Notes: a model not told the origin generated them from the sequence alone. Counted from the first letter of the stretch, positions 16,335 to 25,023 are shown. The stretch: DNA of 64,000 nucleotides from CAZZKE01 sp964655005 (GCA_964655005.1 CAZZKE010000003.1:32782-96781); one strand, 5' to 3'. Translations and numbers: made by a program.

Positions 16335-17177
16335 TCAGCGCTGGGTTCTGGAACAGTAAAATGTCGAACGCCCGGCCTGGGTTATTCTGGCTATGCCGCC
16401 GGTCCGGTCCGGATCGCAGTCGCAGCCGGGGCAGGGCTGACCCCGGCGACCGTAAACGGCGAAGCTTAGCTGAAAATATCCGGGCTCGCCGGAAGGCCTG
16501 CGATGGTCGCTGATTGATGACCCGCCGGCCTTTATGGCTTCCCGCAAGACGTTGCGGATCGCCGGGACCAGCCGCGCGGCCCGCGCTCCGGCCACCGAGG
16601 CGGCCTTGCGTTTCGGCGATATCCCGGCCCGGAACAACGCCTCGCAGACATAGATATTACCCAGCCCGGCGACCACCGACTGATCCAGCAGGGCCGTCTT
16701 GATCGGCGACTGGCGGTTTTTCAGGGCCGCCGACAGTACCGCCGCGTCGAACCCGTCATCCAGCGGTTCCGGCCCCAGGTTTTTAAGCATCGGGTAATCG
16801 CCCAGTTTCCCGGCGTCGATCAGGTCCATCATGCCGAACCGCCGGGGATCGTTATAGCGAATTTCGGCGCCGTCATCGGTACACAGGATAATGTGTTCGT
16901 GTTTTTCCGGGGCCGGCGCCGCACCCCGGTAGATCCGGTAACTGCCGGACATGCCCAGGTGGCTAAGCAGCACCGTGCCGTCGTCCAGTTCGATCAGCAG
17001 AAACTTGGCCCGGCGGCGGACCGCCACGACCAGCCGCCCGGTCAATCGCTGGCCGAAATCATCGGGCAGTGGAAAACGCAGGTCGGGGCGGCGGGCGACG
17101 GCGCGGCTGATGCGGCGGCCGACAAGAACCGGGGCCAGGGCGCGGCGGACAGTTTCGACTTCGGGCAGTTCGGGCAT
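16335..17177 (-). CDS. mutM: Formamidopyrimidine-DNA glycosylase
   Basis: A 280-residue Fpg/MutM that removes 8-oxoguanine and nicks the abasic site. The N-terminus is MPELPEVETVRR with catalytic Pro2 and Glu3. The C-terminal zinc-finger region is unusual: Cys249, Cys252 and Cys275 are present, but position 278, where the fourth zinc Cys is expected (YCxxC), is Thr. The spacing between the second and third Cys is longer than in E. coli, and an extra Cys254 is present. The enzyme may use Cys254 as fourth ligand or have a weakened finger. It diverges from ubiE. Confidence 0.93.
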   Translation of the reverse strand: MPELPEVETVRRALAPVLVGRRISRAVARRPDLRFPLPDDFGQRLTGRLVVAVRRRAKFLLIELDDGTVLLSHLGMSGSYRIYRGAAPAPEKHEHIILCTDDGAEIRYNDPRRFGMMDLIDAGKLGDYPMLKNLGPEPLDDGFDAAVLSAALKNRQSPIKTALLDQSVVAGLGNIYVCEALFRAGISPKRKAASVAGARAARLVPAIRNVLREAIKAGGSSISDHRRPSGEPGYFQLSFAVYGRRGQPCPGCDCDPDRTGGIARITQAGRSTFYCSRTQR

Positions 17178-17222
17178 GAAGCTAATCTAGCGCCTTCGGC
17201 GGGCTTGGGCTATGGTGCGCCC

Positions 17223-17975
17223 ATGAACAGCGAAAAAAAATCCGAAACCACTCACTTCGGTTACGCCGCGGTCAATGCCGACGACAAGGCGGGCATGGTC
17301 CGGGATGTATTTAACAGCGTCGCCCCCCGCTATGACCTGATGAACGACCTGATGAGCCTGGGCGTCCACCGGCTGTGGAAGGGGGCGATGATCGACGCCC
17401 TGAACCCGCGCCGCCGGATGGCGCTGCTTGACGTCGGCGGCGGCACCGGCGACATCGCCTTTCGCTTTCTGGAACGGGGCGGCGGTCGGGTCACGGTCTG
17501 CGACATTAACGATGAAATGCTGGCGGTCGGGCGCGACCGGGCCATCGACCGGGGTATTCTGCACGATATTTCCTGGATCAGCGGCGACGCCGAACGGCTG
17601 CCCGTGCCCGATGCCGCCTTCGACGCCTTCACCATCGCCTTCTGCATCCGCAACGTCACCCATATCGACCGCGCCCTGGCCGAGGCCCGGCGGGTCCTGA
17701 AACCCGGCGGACACTTTTTGTGTCTGGAATTCAGCCATGTCGAAGCGCCCCTGCTGGGGCGGGCTTACAACGCCTATTCCTTCGCCGTGCTGCCCCGGCT
17801 GGGGCAACTGGTCGCCGGCGACGCGGAATCATACCGGTATCTGGCCGAAAGCATTCGCCGTTTTCCCAACCGGCAAAATTTCGCCGGGATGATTACCGCC
17901 GCCGGGTTTGACCGAGTCGGCTGTCGCCGCCTGTCGGGCGGAATCGCCGCCCTGCATTCCGCCTGGCGGATTTAA
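17223..17975 (+). CDS. ubiE: Ubiquinone/menaquinone biosynthesis C-methyltransferase
   Basis: A 250-residue SAM-dependent methyltransferase. Motif I LLDVGGGTGDIAF, the family segments VFNSVAPRYDLMNDLMSLG and FCIRNVTHIDRAL, and the end ALHSAWRI all mark UbiE. It methylates the benzoquinol ring in ubiquinone synthesis. The start at 17223 is chosen because upstream frame extends into the divergent mutM. ubiB follows after five bases, forming a quinone operon. Confidence 0.96.
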   Translation: MNSEKKSETTHFGYAAVNADDKAGMVRDVFNSVAPRYDLMNDLMSLGVHRLWKGAMIDALNPRRRMALLDVGGGTGDIAFRFLERGGGRVTVCDINDEMLAVGRDRAIDRGILHDISWISGDAERLPVPDAAFDAFTIAFCIRNVTHIDRALAEARRVLKPGGHFLCLEFSHVEAPLLGRAYNAYSFAVLPRLGQLVAGDAESYRYLAESIRRFPNRQNFAGMITAAGFDRVGCRRLSGGIAALHSAWRI

Positions 17976-17980
17976 CCGCC

Positions 17981-19516
17981 ATGAAGCGGACCCTGAAAAA
18001 CATTGGCCGCCTGCTGGCGATCGCCCGCATTCTGGCCCGCCACAACGCCCTGTTTCTGCTCGAACGCCTGGAAGTGGCGGCCCCGGTGGCGCTGCTGGCG
18101 CGGATCTTTTCACGCCAGGCGGCGGGCCGACCGGGCCAGCGGCTGGCGGCGGCGCTGCAGGAAGCCGGGCCCAGCTTCATCAAGCTGGGTCAGGCGCTAT
18201 CGACCCGGTCGGACCTGCTAGGCGAACAGTTTTCCGCCGACCTGTCGGAATTGCAGGACCGCCTGCCGCCGTTTCCCGGGGCCCAGGCCCGGGCCATCGT
18301 CGAGGCCGAATTCGGCCGGCCCCTGACCGAACTGTTCAGCCATTTCGACGAACAGCCGGTCGCTGCCGCCTCTATCGCCCAGGTCCATTTCGCGACCACT
18401 CCGGATGGCCGCGAGGTCGCCGTCAAGGTCCTGCGACCGGGGATCGAGGCCGCCTTCCAGCGCGACATCGACCTGTTCCTGTGGGTCGCCGAACTGATCG
18501 AGGCGGCCCGGCCCGAATACCGCCGGCTGCGGCCGGTGCCGTCGATCCGCACCCTGGCCGACACCGTCAGGCTGGAAATGGACCTGCGCTTCGAGGCCGC
18601 CGCCGCCGCCGAACTGGCGGAAAACTTCCAGGACGACCCGGATTTTACCGTGCCCGCCGTCGACTGGCCGCTGACCGGTCGCCGGGTGCTGACCACGGAA
18701 CGGGTTCACGGCGCCCCGATGGACGATCTGGAAGCCATCGAGGCGTTCGGGCTCGACCCGGTCGCGGTGCTCGAAAAAACCTCCTCGGTGTTTTTCTATC
18801 AGGTGTTTCGGGATGGTTTTTTCCACGCCGACCTGCATCCGGGCAACATGTTCGTGCGCCCCGACGGCGGCCTGGCGGCGGTCGATTTCGGCATCATGGG
18901 CCGGCTCGACCGCGATACCCGCCTGCATCTGGGCGAAATGCTGCTGGCCTTTCTGACCCGGAATTACCGGCGGGTCGCGGAAATTCATTTCGAGGCCGGC
19001 TGGATCGGGCCGGAACAATCCGTCGATGCCTTTACCCAGGCCTGCCGGTCGATCGCCGAGCCGATTCTGGACCTGCCGCAGAACGAAATTTCCATCGCCC
19101 GCCTGCTCGGCCAGCTTTTTTCGATAACCGAAACCTTCGACATGGAAACCCAGCCGCAGTTGCTGTTGCTGCAAAAAACCATGCTGATCGCCGAGGGTAC
19201 CGGGCGCAAGCTTAGCCCGGAGGCCAACATGTGGCTGCTGGCCCGGCCGCTGATCGAAAACTGGATGGCCGAAACCCTGGGGCCGGAAGCCAGGGTGCTG
19301 GACGCCGCCGCCGATTTCACCCACGCCTTAAGGCGGCTGCCGGCGCTGCTTGAAAACCTGGAAAAAGGCGCCGCCGAACTGGCCCAGGGCCGGATCAGGC
19401 TGCACCCCGATACGGTGCGGGCGCTCAGGGGCGAAAAAACCGGGACCATCGGCGCTGTCGCGGTGATCGCATCCGTCGCCCTGCTGGCCGCCCTGGCGGT
19501 AATCCTGATTCAATAG
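17981..19516 (+). CDS. ubiB: Ubiquinone biosynthesis regulatory kinase-like protein UbiB
   Basis: A 511-residue ABC1/ADCK family protein. The family KxGQ motif is KLGQ at residues 68-71. The kinase-like core has VAVKVLRPG, an FFHADLHPGN catalytic-loop segment and a VDFGIMG metal-binding segment. Hydrophobic residues at the end (about 485-510) form one or two C-terminal membrane helices. It supports ubiquinone synthesis as an atypical ATPase on the inner membrane. It follows ubiE by five bases. Confidence 0.95.
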   Translation: MKRTLKNIGRLLAIARILARHNALFLLERLEVAAPVALLARIFSRQAAGRPGQRLAAALQEAGPSFIKLGQALSTRSDLLGEQFSADLSELQDRLPPFPGAQARAIVEAEFGRPLTELFSHFDEQPVAAASIAQVHFATTPDGREVAVKVLRPGIEAAFQRDIDLFLWVAELIEAARPEYRRLRPVPSIRTLADTVRLEMDLRFEAAAAAELAENFQDDPDFTVPAVDWPLTGRRVLTTERVHGAPMDDLEAIEAFGLDPVAVLEKTSSVFFYQVFRDGFFHADLHPGNMFVRPDGGLAAVDFGIMGRLDRDTRLHLGEMLLAFLTRNYRRVAEIHFEAGWIGPEQSVDAFTQACRSIAEPILDLPQNEISIARLLGQLFSITETFDMETQPQLLLLQKTMLIAEGTGRKLSPEANMWLLARPLIENWMAETLGPEARVLDAAADFTHALRRLPALLENLEKGAAELAQGRIRLHPDTVRALRGEKTGTIGAVAVIASVALLAALAVILIQ

Positions 19517-19562
19517 CGCCGTCGTTTCCGCCCGCCGGGGCCATCGGCTATTGCGTGTAAAC

Positions 19563-19581
19563 ATACCATAATGTATGGTAT
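19563..19581. promoter_or_regulatory. 19-bp perfect dyad, TetR-type operator candidate
   Basis: ATACCATA-ATG-TATGGTAT is a perfect inverted repeat of eight-base arms around a three-base centre, just upstream of or overlapping the start of the small membrane protein gene that precedes a tetR-family gene. TTGCGT at 19551-19556 with TATGGT at 19574-19579 (17-base spacer) could be the promoter, so the dyad would cover the -10. Size, symmetry and position fit a TetR-family operator. Confidence 0.55.
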
Positions 19582-19589
19582 CTTATCTT

Positions 19590-19973
19590 ATGCCTTGGTT
19601 CGGGATCATGATCATGATTTATGCCGCCATCGTCGCCAGTTTCGCAATTTTCCTTATTCATGTATTTGCCGGCGGCGCGGCGATTGTGCGCCCCCTGCTG
19701 GCGGCGAAGGATTTGCGGACCGTTCCCAGGCTGACCAATTATTATTGCTGGCATCTGGTGTCCATCGTGCTGTTCGCCATGGGGCTGTGCTGGGTCTGGT
19801 TTCTGGTTGATCCGGCGGCGCGGGCGGCGGCGGTCATGGCGACCGGGCTTTCCGTGGCGTTTATGGTTTGGGGCCTGGCGCTGGTTTTGTGGAAACGGCA
19901 GAAACACATGCATATGCCCCAGTGGATTTTATTTGCCGTATCCACGGCCGTATCCATCCCCGCGCTTTGGTGA
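19590..19973 (+). CDS. Small four-helix membrane protein of unknown function
   Basis: From the ATG at 19590 it has 127 residues with about four membrane helices (roughly residues 4-25, 45-67, 73-95 and 107-125) separated by short charged loops, and little else. The alternative ATG at 19575 adds five residues but lies within the 19-bp dyad. The last helix is preceded by KRQKHMHM. It is twelve bases upstream of a tetR-family gene and probably controlled by it. I do not recognise the family. An integral-membrane effector or resistance-type protein is conceivable, but there is no evidence for a substrate. Confidence 0.65.
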   Translation: MPWFGIMIMIYAAIVASFAIFLIHVFAGGAAIVRPLLAAKDLRTVPRLTNYYCWHLVSIVLFAMGLCWVWFLVDPAARAAAVMATGLSVAFMVWGLALVLWKRQKHMHMPQWILFAVSTAVSIPALW

Positions 19974-19985
19974 TATTGCAACTTC

Positions 19986-20567
19986 ATGATCGCTAAAACC
20001 GGCAAACGCATGACCAGGGAAGACTGGCTGGAACGGGGGCTTGCGGCGCTTGCCGATGAAGGCGTCGCCGGCCTGTCCGTGGAACGGCTATGCGTATTGG
20101 CGGGCAAGACGCGGGGTTCTTTTTACCACCACTTCAAGGACCATAACGAATTTGTCATGGCCATGCTGGAACACTGGCGGGAAGCCTCTACGGCGCGAAT
20201 TATCGCCGCCGTCAGCGGCGTTTCGGACCCCCGCCGGCAGCGGCTGGCCCTGGCCCGGCAGACCGTTGGACTGTCGTCGGCAAGTGAAAACGCCATTCGC
20301 GGATGGAGCGGCACCGACGAACGGGCCCGCCGGGTGATATTGAAGGTGGATGAACATCGGCTGGAATTCCTGCGACAGGGTATTGTGACCCTGGCGGCGG
20401 CGGCGGGGATCAGGCTTTCGCCATCCAGGGCGCGGGATCTGGCCCTGCTGGATTACAGCCTGTTCATCGGCGTCCATGCGATTAAACCGGAAGCGTCACC
20501 GAAATATTATCTGAAACTGAACAAGCTGTCTGAAAGTATGCTGATGGCCTGGATGGAAAAAAACTGA
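19986..20567 (+). CDS. TetR/AcrR-family transcriptional regulator
   Basis: A 193-residue regulator. The N-terminal HTH (about residues 8-55) has AALADEGVAGLSVERLCVLA followed by GKTRGSFYHHFKDHNEF, a typical TetR recognition helix with SFYHHF. The C-terminal ligand domain is not assignable. It lies downstream of the small membrane protein gene and the dyad at 19563-19581, so autoregulation of the pair is the simplest model. The pair is inserted between the conserved ubiB and coaBC-dut genes. Confidence 0.9.
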   Translation: MIAKTGKRMTREDWLERGLAALADEGVAGLSVERLCVLAGKTRGSFYHHFKDHNEFVMAMLEHWREASTARIIAAVSGVSDPRRQRLALARQTVGLSSASENAIRGWSGTDERARRVILKVDEHRLEFLRQGIVTLAAAAGIRLSPSRARDLALLDYSLFIGVHAIKPEASPKYYLKLNKLSESMLMAWMEKN

Positions 20568-20616
20568 CCGGAACCGGAAACTCCGTTTGAAACGGTAAAA
20601 ATATGCCGCTGTACGC

Positions 20617-20645
20617 TTGTCACCGTCGGTCCGGCACACTAGATT
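20617..20645 (+). promoter_or_regulatory. possible sigma70-type promoter for coaBC-dut
   Basis: TTGTCA (20617-20622), a 17-base spacer and TAGATT (20640-20645) match five and four consensus bases. The predicted start near 20652 gives about a 40-base leader to the coaBC GTG. Confidence 0.4.
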
Positions 20646-20690
20646 AATCACACTGTTTTCACGTTAAATTTTTTCAGGACCCTGCCACCG

Positions 20691-21893
20691 GTGGACAAAC
20701 GCGTTTTACTTATTGTTTGCGGCGGTATAGCCGCCGTCAAATGCCCGGAACTGATCCGGCTGCTGGACAAGCGCGGTATCCGCAGCAGGGTTATCCTGAC
20801 CCGCGGCGGCGACCGGTTCGTGACTCCGCTGTCGCTGGCGGCGCTTAGCCGGGACAAGGTTTACGGCGACCTGTTTTCCCTGACCGATGAAAATGAAATG
20901 GGCCATATCGAACTTTCCCGCCGGGCCGACCTGCTGGTGGTCGCCCCGGCGACGGCCGATATCCTGGCGAAGATGGCGGCGGGGCTGGCCGACGATCTGG
21001 CGAGCACGGCGCTGCTGGCCACCGACAAGCCGGTGATGGTAGCGCCATCGATGAATGTCCGGATGTGGAATCACCCGGCGACCAGGGACAACCTGGCGAC
21101 ACTGCAAAAGCGCGGCGTCATCGTTATCGGCCCCGACGAAGGGGAAATGGCGTGCGGCGAATTCGGCCCGGGACGAATGAGCGAACCGGCGGCCATCGCC
21201 CAGGCCATCGGGCAGTTCTATCACCGTTCGGGCCGCCTTAAGGGCCTAAGCGCCCTGGTCACCAGCGGGCCGACCCACGAACCGATCGATCCGGTCAGGT
21301 ATATCGCCAATCGCTCGTCGGGCAAGCAGGGCCACGCCATCGCCGCCGCCCTCTGCGCCGCCGGCGCCGCGACGACGCTGGTTTCCGGGCCGACGCTCGA
21401 GCCCGACCCGGCGGGGGTCGATGTCGTCCATGTGCAGACCGCCGTTGAAATGCTGGCCGCCTGCAAGCGGGCCCGGCCCGTCGATATCGCCGTTTGCGCC
21501 GCCGCCGTGGCGGACTGGCGGGCGGCGAAAGCGGCGCCGGCCAAGATAAAAAAGAACGGCAAGGCTCCGGGGTCGCTGAAGCTTGTGGAAAATCCGGACA
21601 TTCTGGCGACCCTGGCCAAACCGGGAAAACTGCGACCCGGCCTGGTTATCGGCTTCGCCGCGGAAACCGATAACGTGGTCGGTCACGCCACCGCCAAGCG
21701 CCGGGCCAAGGGCTGTGACTGGATTCTGGCCAACGATGTCTCGGCCGCCGCCGCCACCTTTGGCGGCGAGCACAATACGGTCCACCTGATCGACGAAAGC
21801 GGCGTCGAAGACTGGCCGAAAATGACTAAACAGGCGTTGGCCGAGGCCCTGACCGACAGGATCGCCGGGGCCATGGGAAGGCCGGGGCGATGA
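20691..21893 (+). CDS. coaBC: Bifunctional phosphopantothenoylcysteine decarboxylase/phosphopantothenate-cysteine ligase
   Basis: A 400-residue Dfp/CoaBC, making 4'-phosphopantetheine for coenzyme A. The N-terminal CoaC flavoprotein half has GGIAAVK, the PSMNVRMW motif and CGEFGPGRM with the active-site flap Cys. The C-terminal CoaB half begins TSGPTHEPIDPVRYIAN and has SSGKQGHAIA. The start is GTG at 20691, giving VDKRVLLIVCGG; no upstream start is better. It overlaps dut by four bases (ATGA). Confidence 0.96.
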   Translation: MDKRVLLIVCGGIAAVKCPELIRLLDKRGIRSRVILTRGGDRFVTPLSLAALSRDKVYGDLFSLTDENEMGHIELSRRADLLVVAPATADILAKMAAGLADDLASTALLATDKPVMVAPSMNVRMWNHPATRDNLATLQKRGVIVIGPDEGEMACGEFGPGRMSEPAAIAQAIGQFYHRSGRLKGLSALVTSGPTHEPIDPVRYIANRSSGKQGHAIAAALCAAGAATTLVSGPTLEPDPAGVDVVHVQTAVEMLAACKRARPVDIAVCAAAVADWRAAKAAPAKIKKNGKAPGSLKLVENPDILATLAKPGKLRPGLVIGFAAETDNVVGHATAKRRAKGCDWILANDVSAAAATFGGEHNTVHLIDESGVEDWPKMTKQALAEALTDRIAGAMGRPGR

Positions 21894-22339
21894 CGGCCAT
21901 CACCATCCCGCTGCGGCGGCTGGCCAATCTGGACGGGCTGGGCCTGCCGCGATACGCCACCGATCTTAGCGCCGGCGCCGATCTGGTAGCCGCCATCGAG
22001 GCGCCGGTTAACCTGCGGGCCGGCGACCGCGCCCTGATTCCGACCGGGCTGGCCATGGCCCTGCCGCCGGGCTACGAGGCCCAGGTACGGCCCCGGTCGG
22101 GCCTGGCCCTGCGGCACGGGGTCACGGTTTTGAATGCGCCGGGAACCATCGATGCCGATTACCGGGGGGAAATCGGCGTTATTCTGGTCAACCACGGGGC
22201 CGAGGATTTCGTTATCGAACGCGGCATGGCTATCGCCCAACTGGTGGTCGCGGCACTGGTCAAGGCGGACTGGTCGATTACCGGGGAATTGCCGAAAACC
22301 GCCCGCGCCGAAGGAGGATTTGGTTCAACCGATGTTTAG
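21890..22339 (+). CDS. dut: Deoxyuridine 5'-triphosphate nucleotidohydrolase
   Basis: A 149-residue trimeric dUTPase, hydrolysing dUTP to dUMP and pyrophosphate. All motifs are present: SAGADL, RSGLAL, GTIDADYRGEIGV and the C-terminal Gly-rich arm RAEGGFGSTD. Its overlap with coaBC is the usual bacterial arrangement. It overlaps the next regulator gene by eight bases. Confidence 0.97.
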   Translation: MTAITIPLRRLANLDGLGLPRYATDLSAGADLVAAIEAPVNLRAGDRALIPTGLAMALPPGYEAQVRPRSGLALRHGVTVLNAPGTIDADYRGEIGVILVNHGAEDFVIERGMAIAQLVVAALVKADWSITGELPKTARAEGGFGSTDV

Positions 22340-22787
22340 GCTGTCTAAAAAAATGCTGTACGCCATCGAGGCGGTTCTCGATATTGCATATCATGCCGGC
22401 GGCGACCCCGTGCAAAGCCGCGAAATTACCCGGCGGCAGGAAATCCCCCGGCGATATCTGGAACAGGCCTTGCAGCAACTTGTCCGCCAGGGCGTGCTGA
22501 TTGGCGTGCGCGGACCCAGGGGCGGCTACCGCCTGGCCCGGGAACGCCGCCGCATATCGATCGGCGATATCGTGCGCATCGTCAAAACCATGGAAGGAGG
22601 CGACGAGCAGGAAGCCGACGCCGCCGGATCGGAACTCGGCATCCTGGTGGTCCGGCCCATGTGGACAGTCCTGCGGGACAACGTCATGCAACAGCTCGAC
22701 GCCATTTCCATCGATGACCTGTGCGACCAGTCCGCCGCAGCGGGTATCGTTAGCGAAGGGCGGAGAAATCTTGATTTTTCGATTTAA
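22332..22787 (+). CDS. Rrf2-family transcriptional regulator, CymR-like
   Basis: A 151-residue Rrf2 protein with the winged helix in residues 1-80 (ITRRQEIPRRYLEQALQQLV, then GVRGPRGGYRLAR). It lacks the three clustered Cys of IscR and NsrR; its only cysteine is near residue 131. It therefore resembles cysteine-synthesis regulators of the CymR type rather than Fe-S sensors. It lies 25 bases upstream of cysK, so control of cysteine synthesis is likely but inferred from position. It begins inside the dut end. Confidence 0.85.
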   Translation: MFRLSKKMLYAIEAVLDIAYHAGGDPVQSREITRRQEIPRRYLEQALQQLVRQGVLIGVRGPRGGYRLARERRRISIGDIVRIVKTMEGGDEQEADAAGSELGILVVRPMWTVLRDNVMQQLDAISIDDLCDQSAAAGIVSEGRRNLDFSI

Positions 22788-22812
22788 CGTAATTTGCCGG
22801 AGTCCCTGAGGC

Positions 22813-23778
22813 ATGTCCAGACAACCATCTTTTCGCGGCCGTATTTATGAATCCCTGATCGACACCATCGGGGCGACGCCGCTGGTGCGGCTGCCGCGAC
22901 TCGCCGCCGAGGCCGGCTGCGCCGCCGACCTGCTTGGCAAATGTGAATTTTTCAACCCGCTGGGTTCGGTCAAGGACCGTATCGGCCTGGCGATGATCGA
23001 GGCCGCCGAGGCCGACGGGCTGATTTCCGCCGACACCGTACTGGTCGAGCCGACTTCGGGCAATACCGGCATCGCGCTGGCCTTCGTTTGCGCCGCCAAG
23101 GACTACCGGCTGATCCTGACGATGCCCGAAAGCATGTCCGTCGAGCGGCGCAAAATGGTCGCCCTGCTGGGCGCCGAAATCGACCTGACCGCCGCCGCCA
23201 AGGGCATGAAGGGGGCCATCGAACGGGCCGAGGAAATCGTTGCGGCGACCCCCGGGGCGGTAATGTTGCAGCAGTTTGACAACCCGGCGAACCCGCAGAT
23301 TCACCGCCAGACCACGGCCGAGGAAATCTGGTCCGATACCGCGGGCCGGGTCGATATGGTGATTAGCGGGATCGGTACCGGCGGCACCTTCACCGGCCTG
23401 GGCGATGTCCTGAAGGCGCATAACCCCGACCTGAAAATGGTTGCCGTCGAACCCGAAGACAGCCCGGTACTGTCCGGCGGCATTCCGGGGGCGCACAAGA
23501 TTCAGGGTATCGGCGCCGGCTTCGTGCCGGGCAACATGAACACCGGCCTGATCGATGAAATTATCAAAATCGGCAACGAAACGGCGATGGCGACGGCCCG
23601 CCGGGTGGCCAGGCTGGAAGGTATGCCGGTGGGGATTTCATCTGGCGCGGCGTTGGCGGCGGGGCTGGAAATAGGCGGCAGGCCGGAAATGAGCGGCAAG
23701 GCGATAGTCGTTATCCTGCCGTCCTTCGCCGAACGCTATTTATCGACGGCGCTGTTCGACGGCCTGGGCCTGGAATAG
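22813..23778 (+). CDS. cysK: Cysteine synthase A
   Basis: A 321-residue O-acetylserine sulfhydrylase, PLP-dependent. The PLP lysine is Lys54 in NPLGSVKDRIG, TSGNTG is at 81-86, and the phosphate loop is GIGTGGTFTG. It makes cysteine from O-acetylserine and sulfide. It lies between the CymR-like regulator and moeB (two bases apart), forming a sulfur cluster. Confidence 0.95.
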   Translation: MSRQPSFRGRIYESLIDTIGATPLVRLPRLAAEAGCAADLLGKCEFFNPLGSVKDRIGLAMIEAAEADGLISADTVLVEPTSGNTGIALAFVCAAKDYRLILTMPESMSVERRKMVALLGAEIDLTAAAKGMKGAIERAEEIVAATPGAVMLQQFDNPANPQIHRQTTAEEIWSDTAGRVDMVISGIGTGGTFTGLGDVLKAHNPDLKMVAVEPEDSPVLSGGIPGAHKIQGIGAGFVPGNMNTGLIDEIIKIGNETAMATARRVARLEGMPVGISSGAALAAGLEIGGRPEMSGKAIVVILPSFAERYLSTALFDGLGLE

Positions 23779-23780
23779 CG

Positions 23781-24587
23781 ATGCCCCTGACCGAAGACCA
23801 GATCCAGCGCTATGCCAGGCACATTCTGCTAAACGATGTCGGCGGCGAGGGCCAGGCCCGGCTGTTGCGGTCGCGGGTGCTGGTGGTCGGCGCCGGCGGC
23901 CTGGGCTCGCCGGTTATTCTTTACCTGGCCGCCGCCGGCGTCGGGACCATCGGCGTCGTCGATGACGATGTGGTCGATCTGTCGAACCTGCAACGCCAGG
24001 TCATTCATACCACCGGCGCCATAGGCACGGCCAAGGTGGCCAGCGCCCGGCAGACCATCGAAGCGATCAACCCGGAAATTAATCTGGTCCCCCACCAACA
24101 ACGGATCACCCCCGAAAACGCCCTCGATCTGATTTCGTCATACGATCTGGTGGCCGACGGCAGCGATAATTTCGCCACTCGTTTTCTGGTCAACGACGCC
24201 TGTTATTTTGCCGGGAAACCCCTGGTGTCGGCGGCTATCCTGCGGTTCGACGGGCAGCTTTACACCTTCCGCCCGAACGACCGGTCCGCCGCCGGCGACC
24301 GGCTGCCGTGCTATCGCTGCCTGTTTCCGGAAGCGCCGCCGCCGGGGCAAATTCCAAGCTGCGCCGAAGCCGGCGTGCTGGGCGCCCTGTGCGGCGTCAT
24401 GGGCTCCCTGCAGGCGACCGAGATTATCAAGGAACTTATCGGTATCGGCGACAGCCTGGCCGGTTCGATCCTGATTTACGAAGGCCTGGCCACGGAGTTT
24501 CGTAAAATAACGGTCAAGGCCGATCCCGGCTGCCCGCTGTGCGGCGACAATCCGTCGATTACCGATCTTTCCGGTCACCATGGCTAG
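23781..24587 (+). CDS. MoeB/ThiF-family sulfur-carrier adenylyltransferase
   Basis: A 268-residue E1-like enzyme that adenylates the C-terminal glycine of a ubiquitin-like sulfur carrier (MoaD, ThiS or a cysteine-pathway carrier). Nucleotide-binding GAGGLGSP is at 38-45. Zinc cysteines are C177, C180, C251 and C254, and a candidate conjugating Cys193 follows. There is no rhodanese domain. With cysK directly upstream and a DsrE-like gene overlapping downstream, a role in sulfur transfer to cysteine or to a cofactor is likely; the carrier protein is not encoded nearby. Confidence 0.88.
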   Translation: MPLTEDQIQRYARHILLNDVGGEGQARLLRSRVLVVGAGGLGSPVILYLAAAGVGTIGVVDDDVVDLSNLQRQVIHTTGAIGTAKVASARQTIEAINPEINLVPHQQRITPENALDLISSYDLVADGSDNFATRFLVNDACYFAGKPLVSAAILRFDGQLYTFRPNDRSAAGDRLPCYRCLFPEAPPPGQIPSCAEAGVLGALCGVMGSLQATEIIKELIGIGDSLAGSILIYEGLATEFRKITVKADPGCPLCGDNPSITDLSGHHG

Positions 24588-25023
24588 GCCCGACAAACTT
24601 TCGATTATTGTCTTTTCCGGCGATTTCGAGCGGATCCATTATGCCCTGGTCACGGCCAGCGCGGCGGCGGCCATCGATATTCCGGCGACCTTGTTTTTCA
24701 CCATGGCGGCGACCCGCGCCCTGGTCGCCGCCGGCGACGGCGACGCCCCGGCCTGGCGCAACCTGCCGGCCGGCGACAGCGGCGCGCCGGGGGTCGGCGG
24801 CGGCCAAATCGATGATGGCTTCAAGGACCGCACCGTGGCCGATTTCGAAACCCTGCTGGGCTCCTGCGTCGCCCTCGGCGTCCGCTTCATGGTCTGTGAT
24901 ATGGGGCTGCGGGCGCTGGGCCTGGAAGGCGTCCCCCTGCGCGGCGACGTGCCGGTGGAAAGCGGTGGAATGGTGACTTTTTTGAACGACGCTTCGGCGG
25001 CGGGGCAGATACTTTTTATCTGA
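24580..25023 (+). CDS. DsrE-family sulfur-relay-like protein
   Basis: A 147-residue protein with the DsrE/DsrF fold: IIVFSGDFERIHYALVTAS, then a hydrophobic strand before an acidic segment, and FMVCDMGLRALGL with a cysteine (about residue 105) where DsrE-like proteins often have their active Cys. It overlaps moeB by eight bases. DsrE proteins bind persulfides or interact with sulfur relays; in this operon it probably handles sulfur for MoeB or CysK, which is inference. Confidence 0.8.
   Translation: MARPDKLSIIVFSGDFERIHYALVTASAAAAIDIPATLFFTMAATRALVAAGDGDAPAWRNLPAGDSGAPGVGGGQIDDGFKDRTVADFETLLGSCVALGVRFMVCDMGLRALGLEGVPLRGDVPVESGGMVTFLNDASAAGQILFI

Noticed and set aside
16893..17222. Upstream extension of ubiE
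   Set aside because: It overlaps the divergent mutM and carries no conserved residues; ubiE starts at 17223.
20583..20595. Palindrome CCGTTTGAAACGG after the tetR gene
   Set aside because: Short arms around one base and no U tract; chance or a weak terminator, not supported as an operator because it differs from the 19563 dyad.
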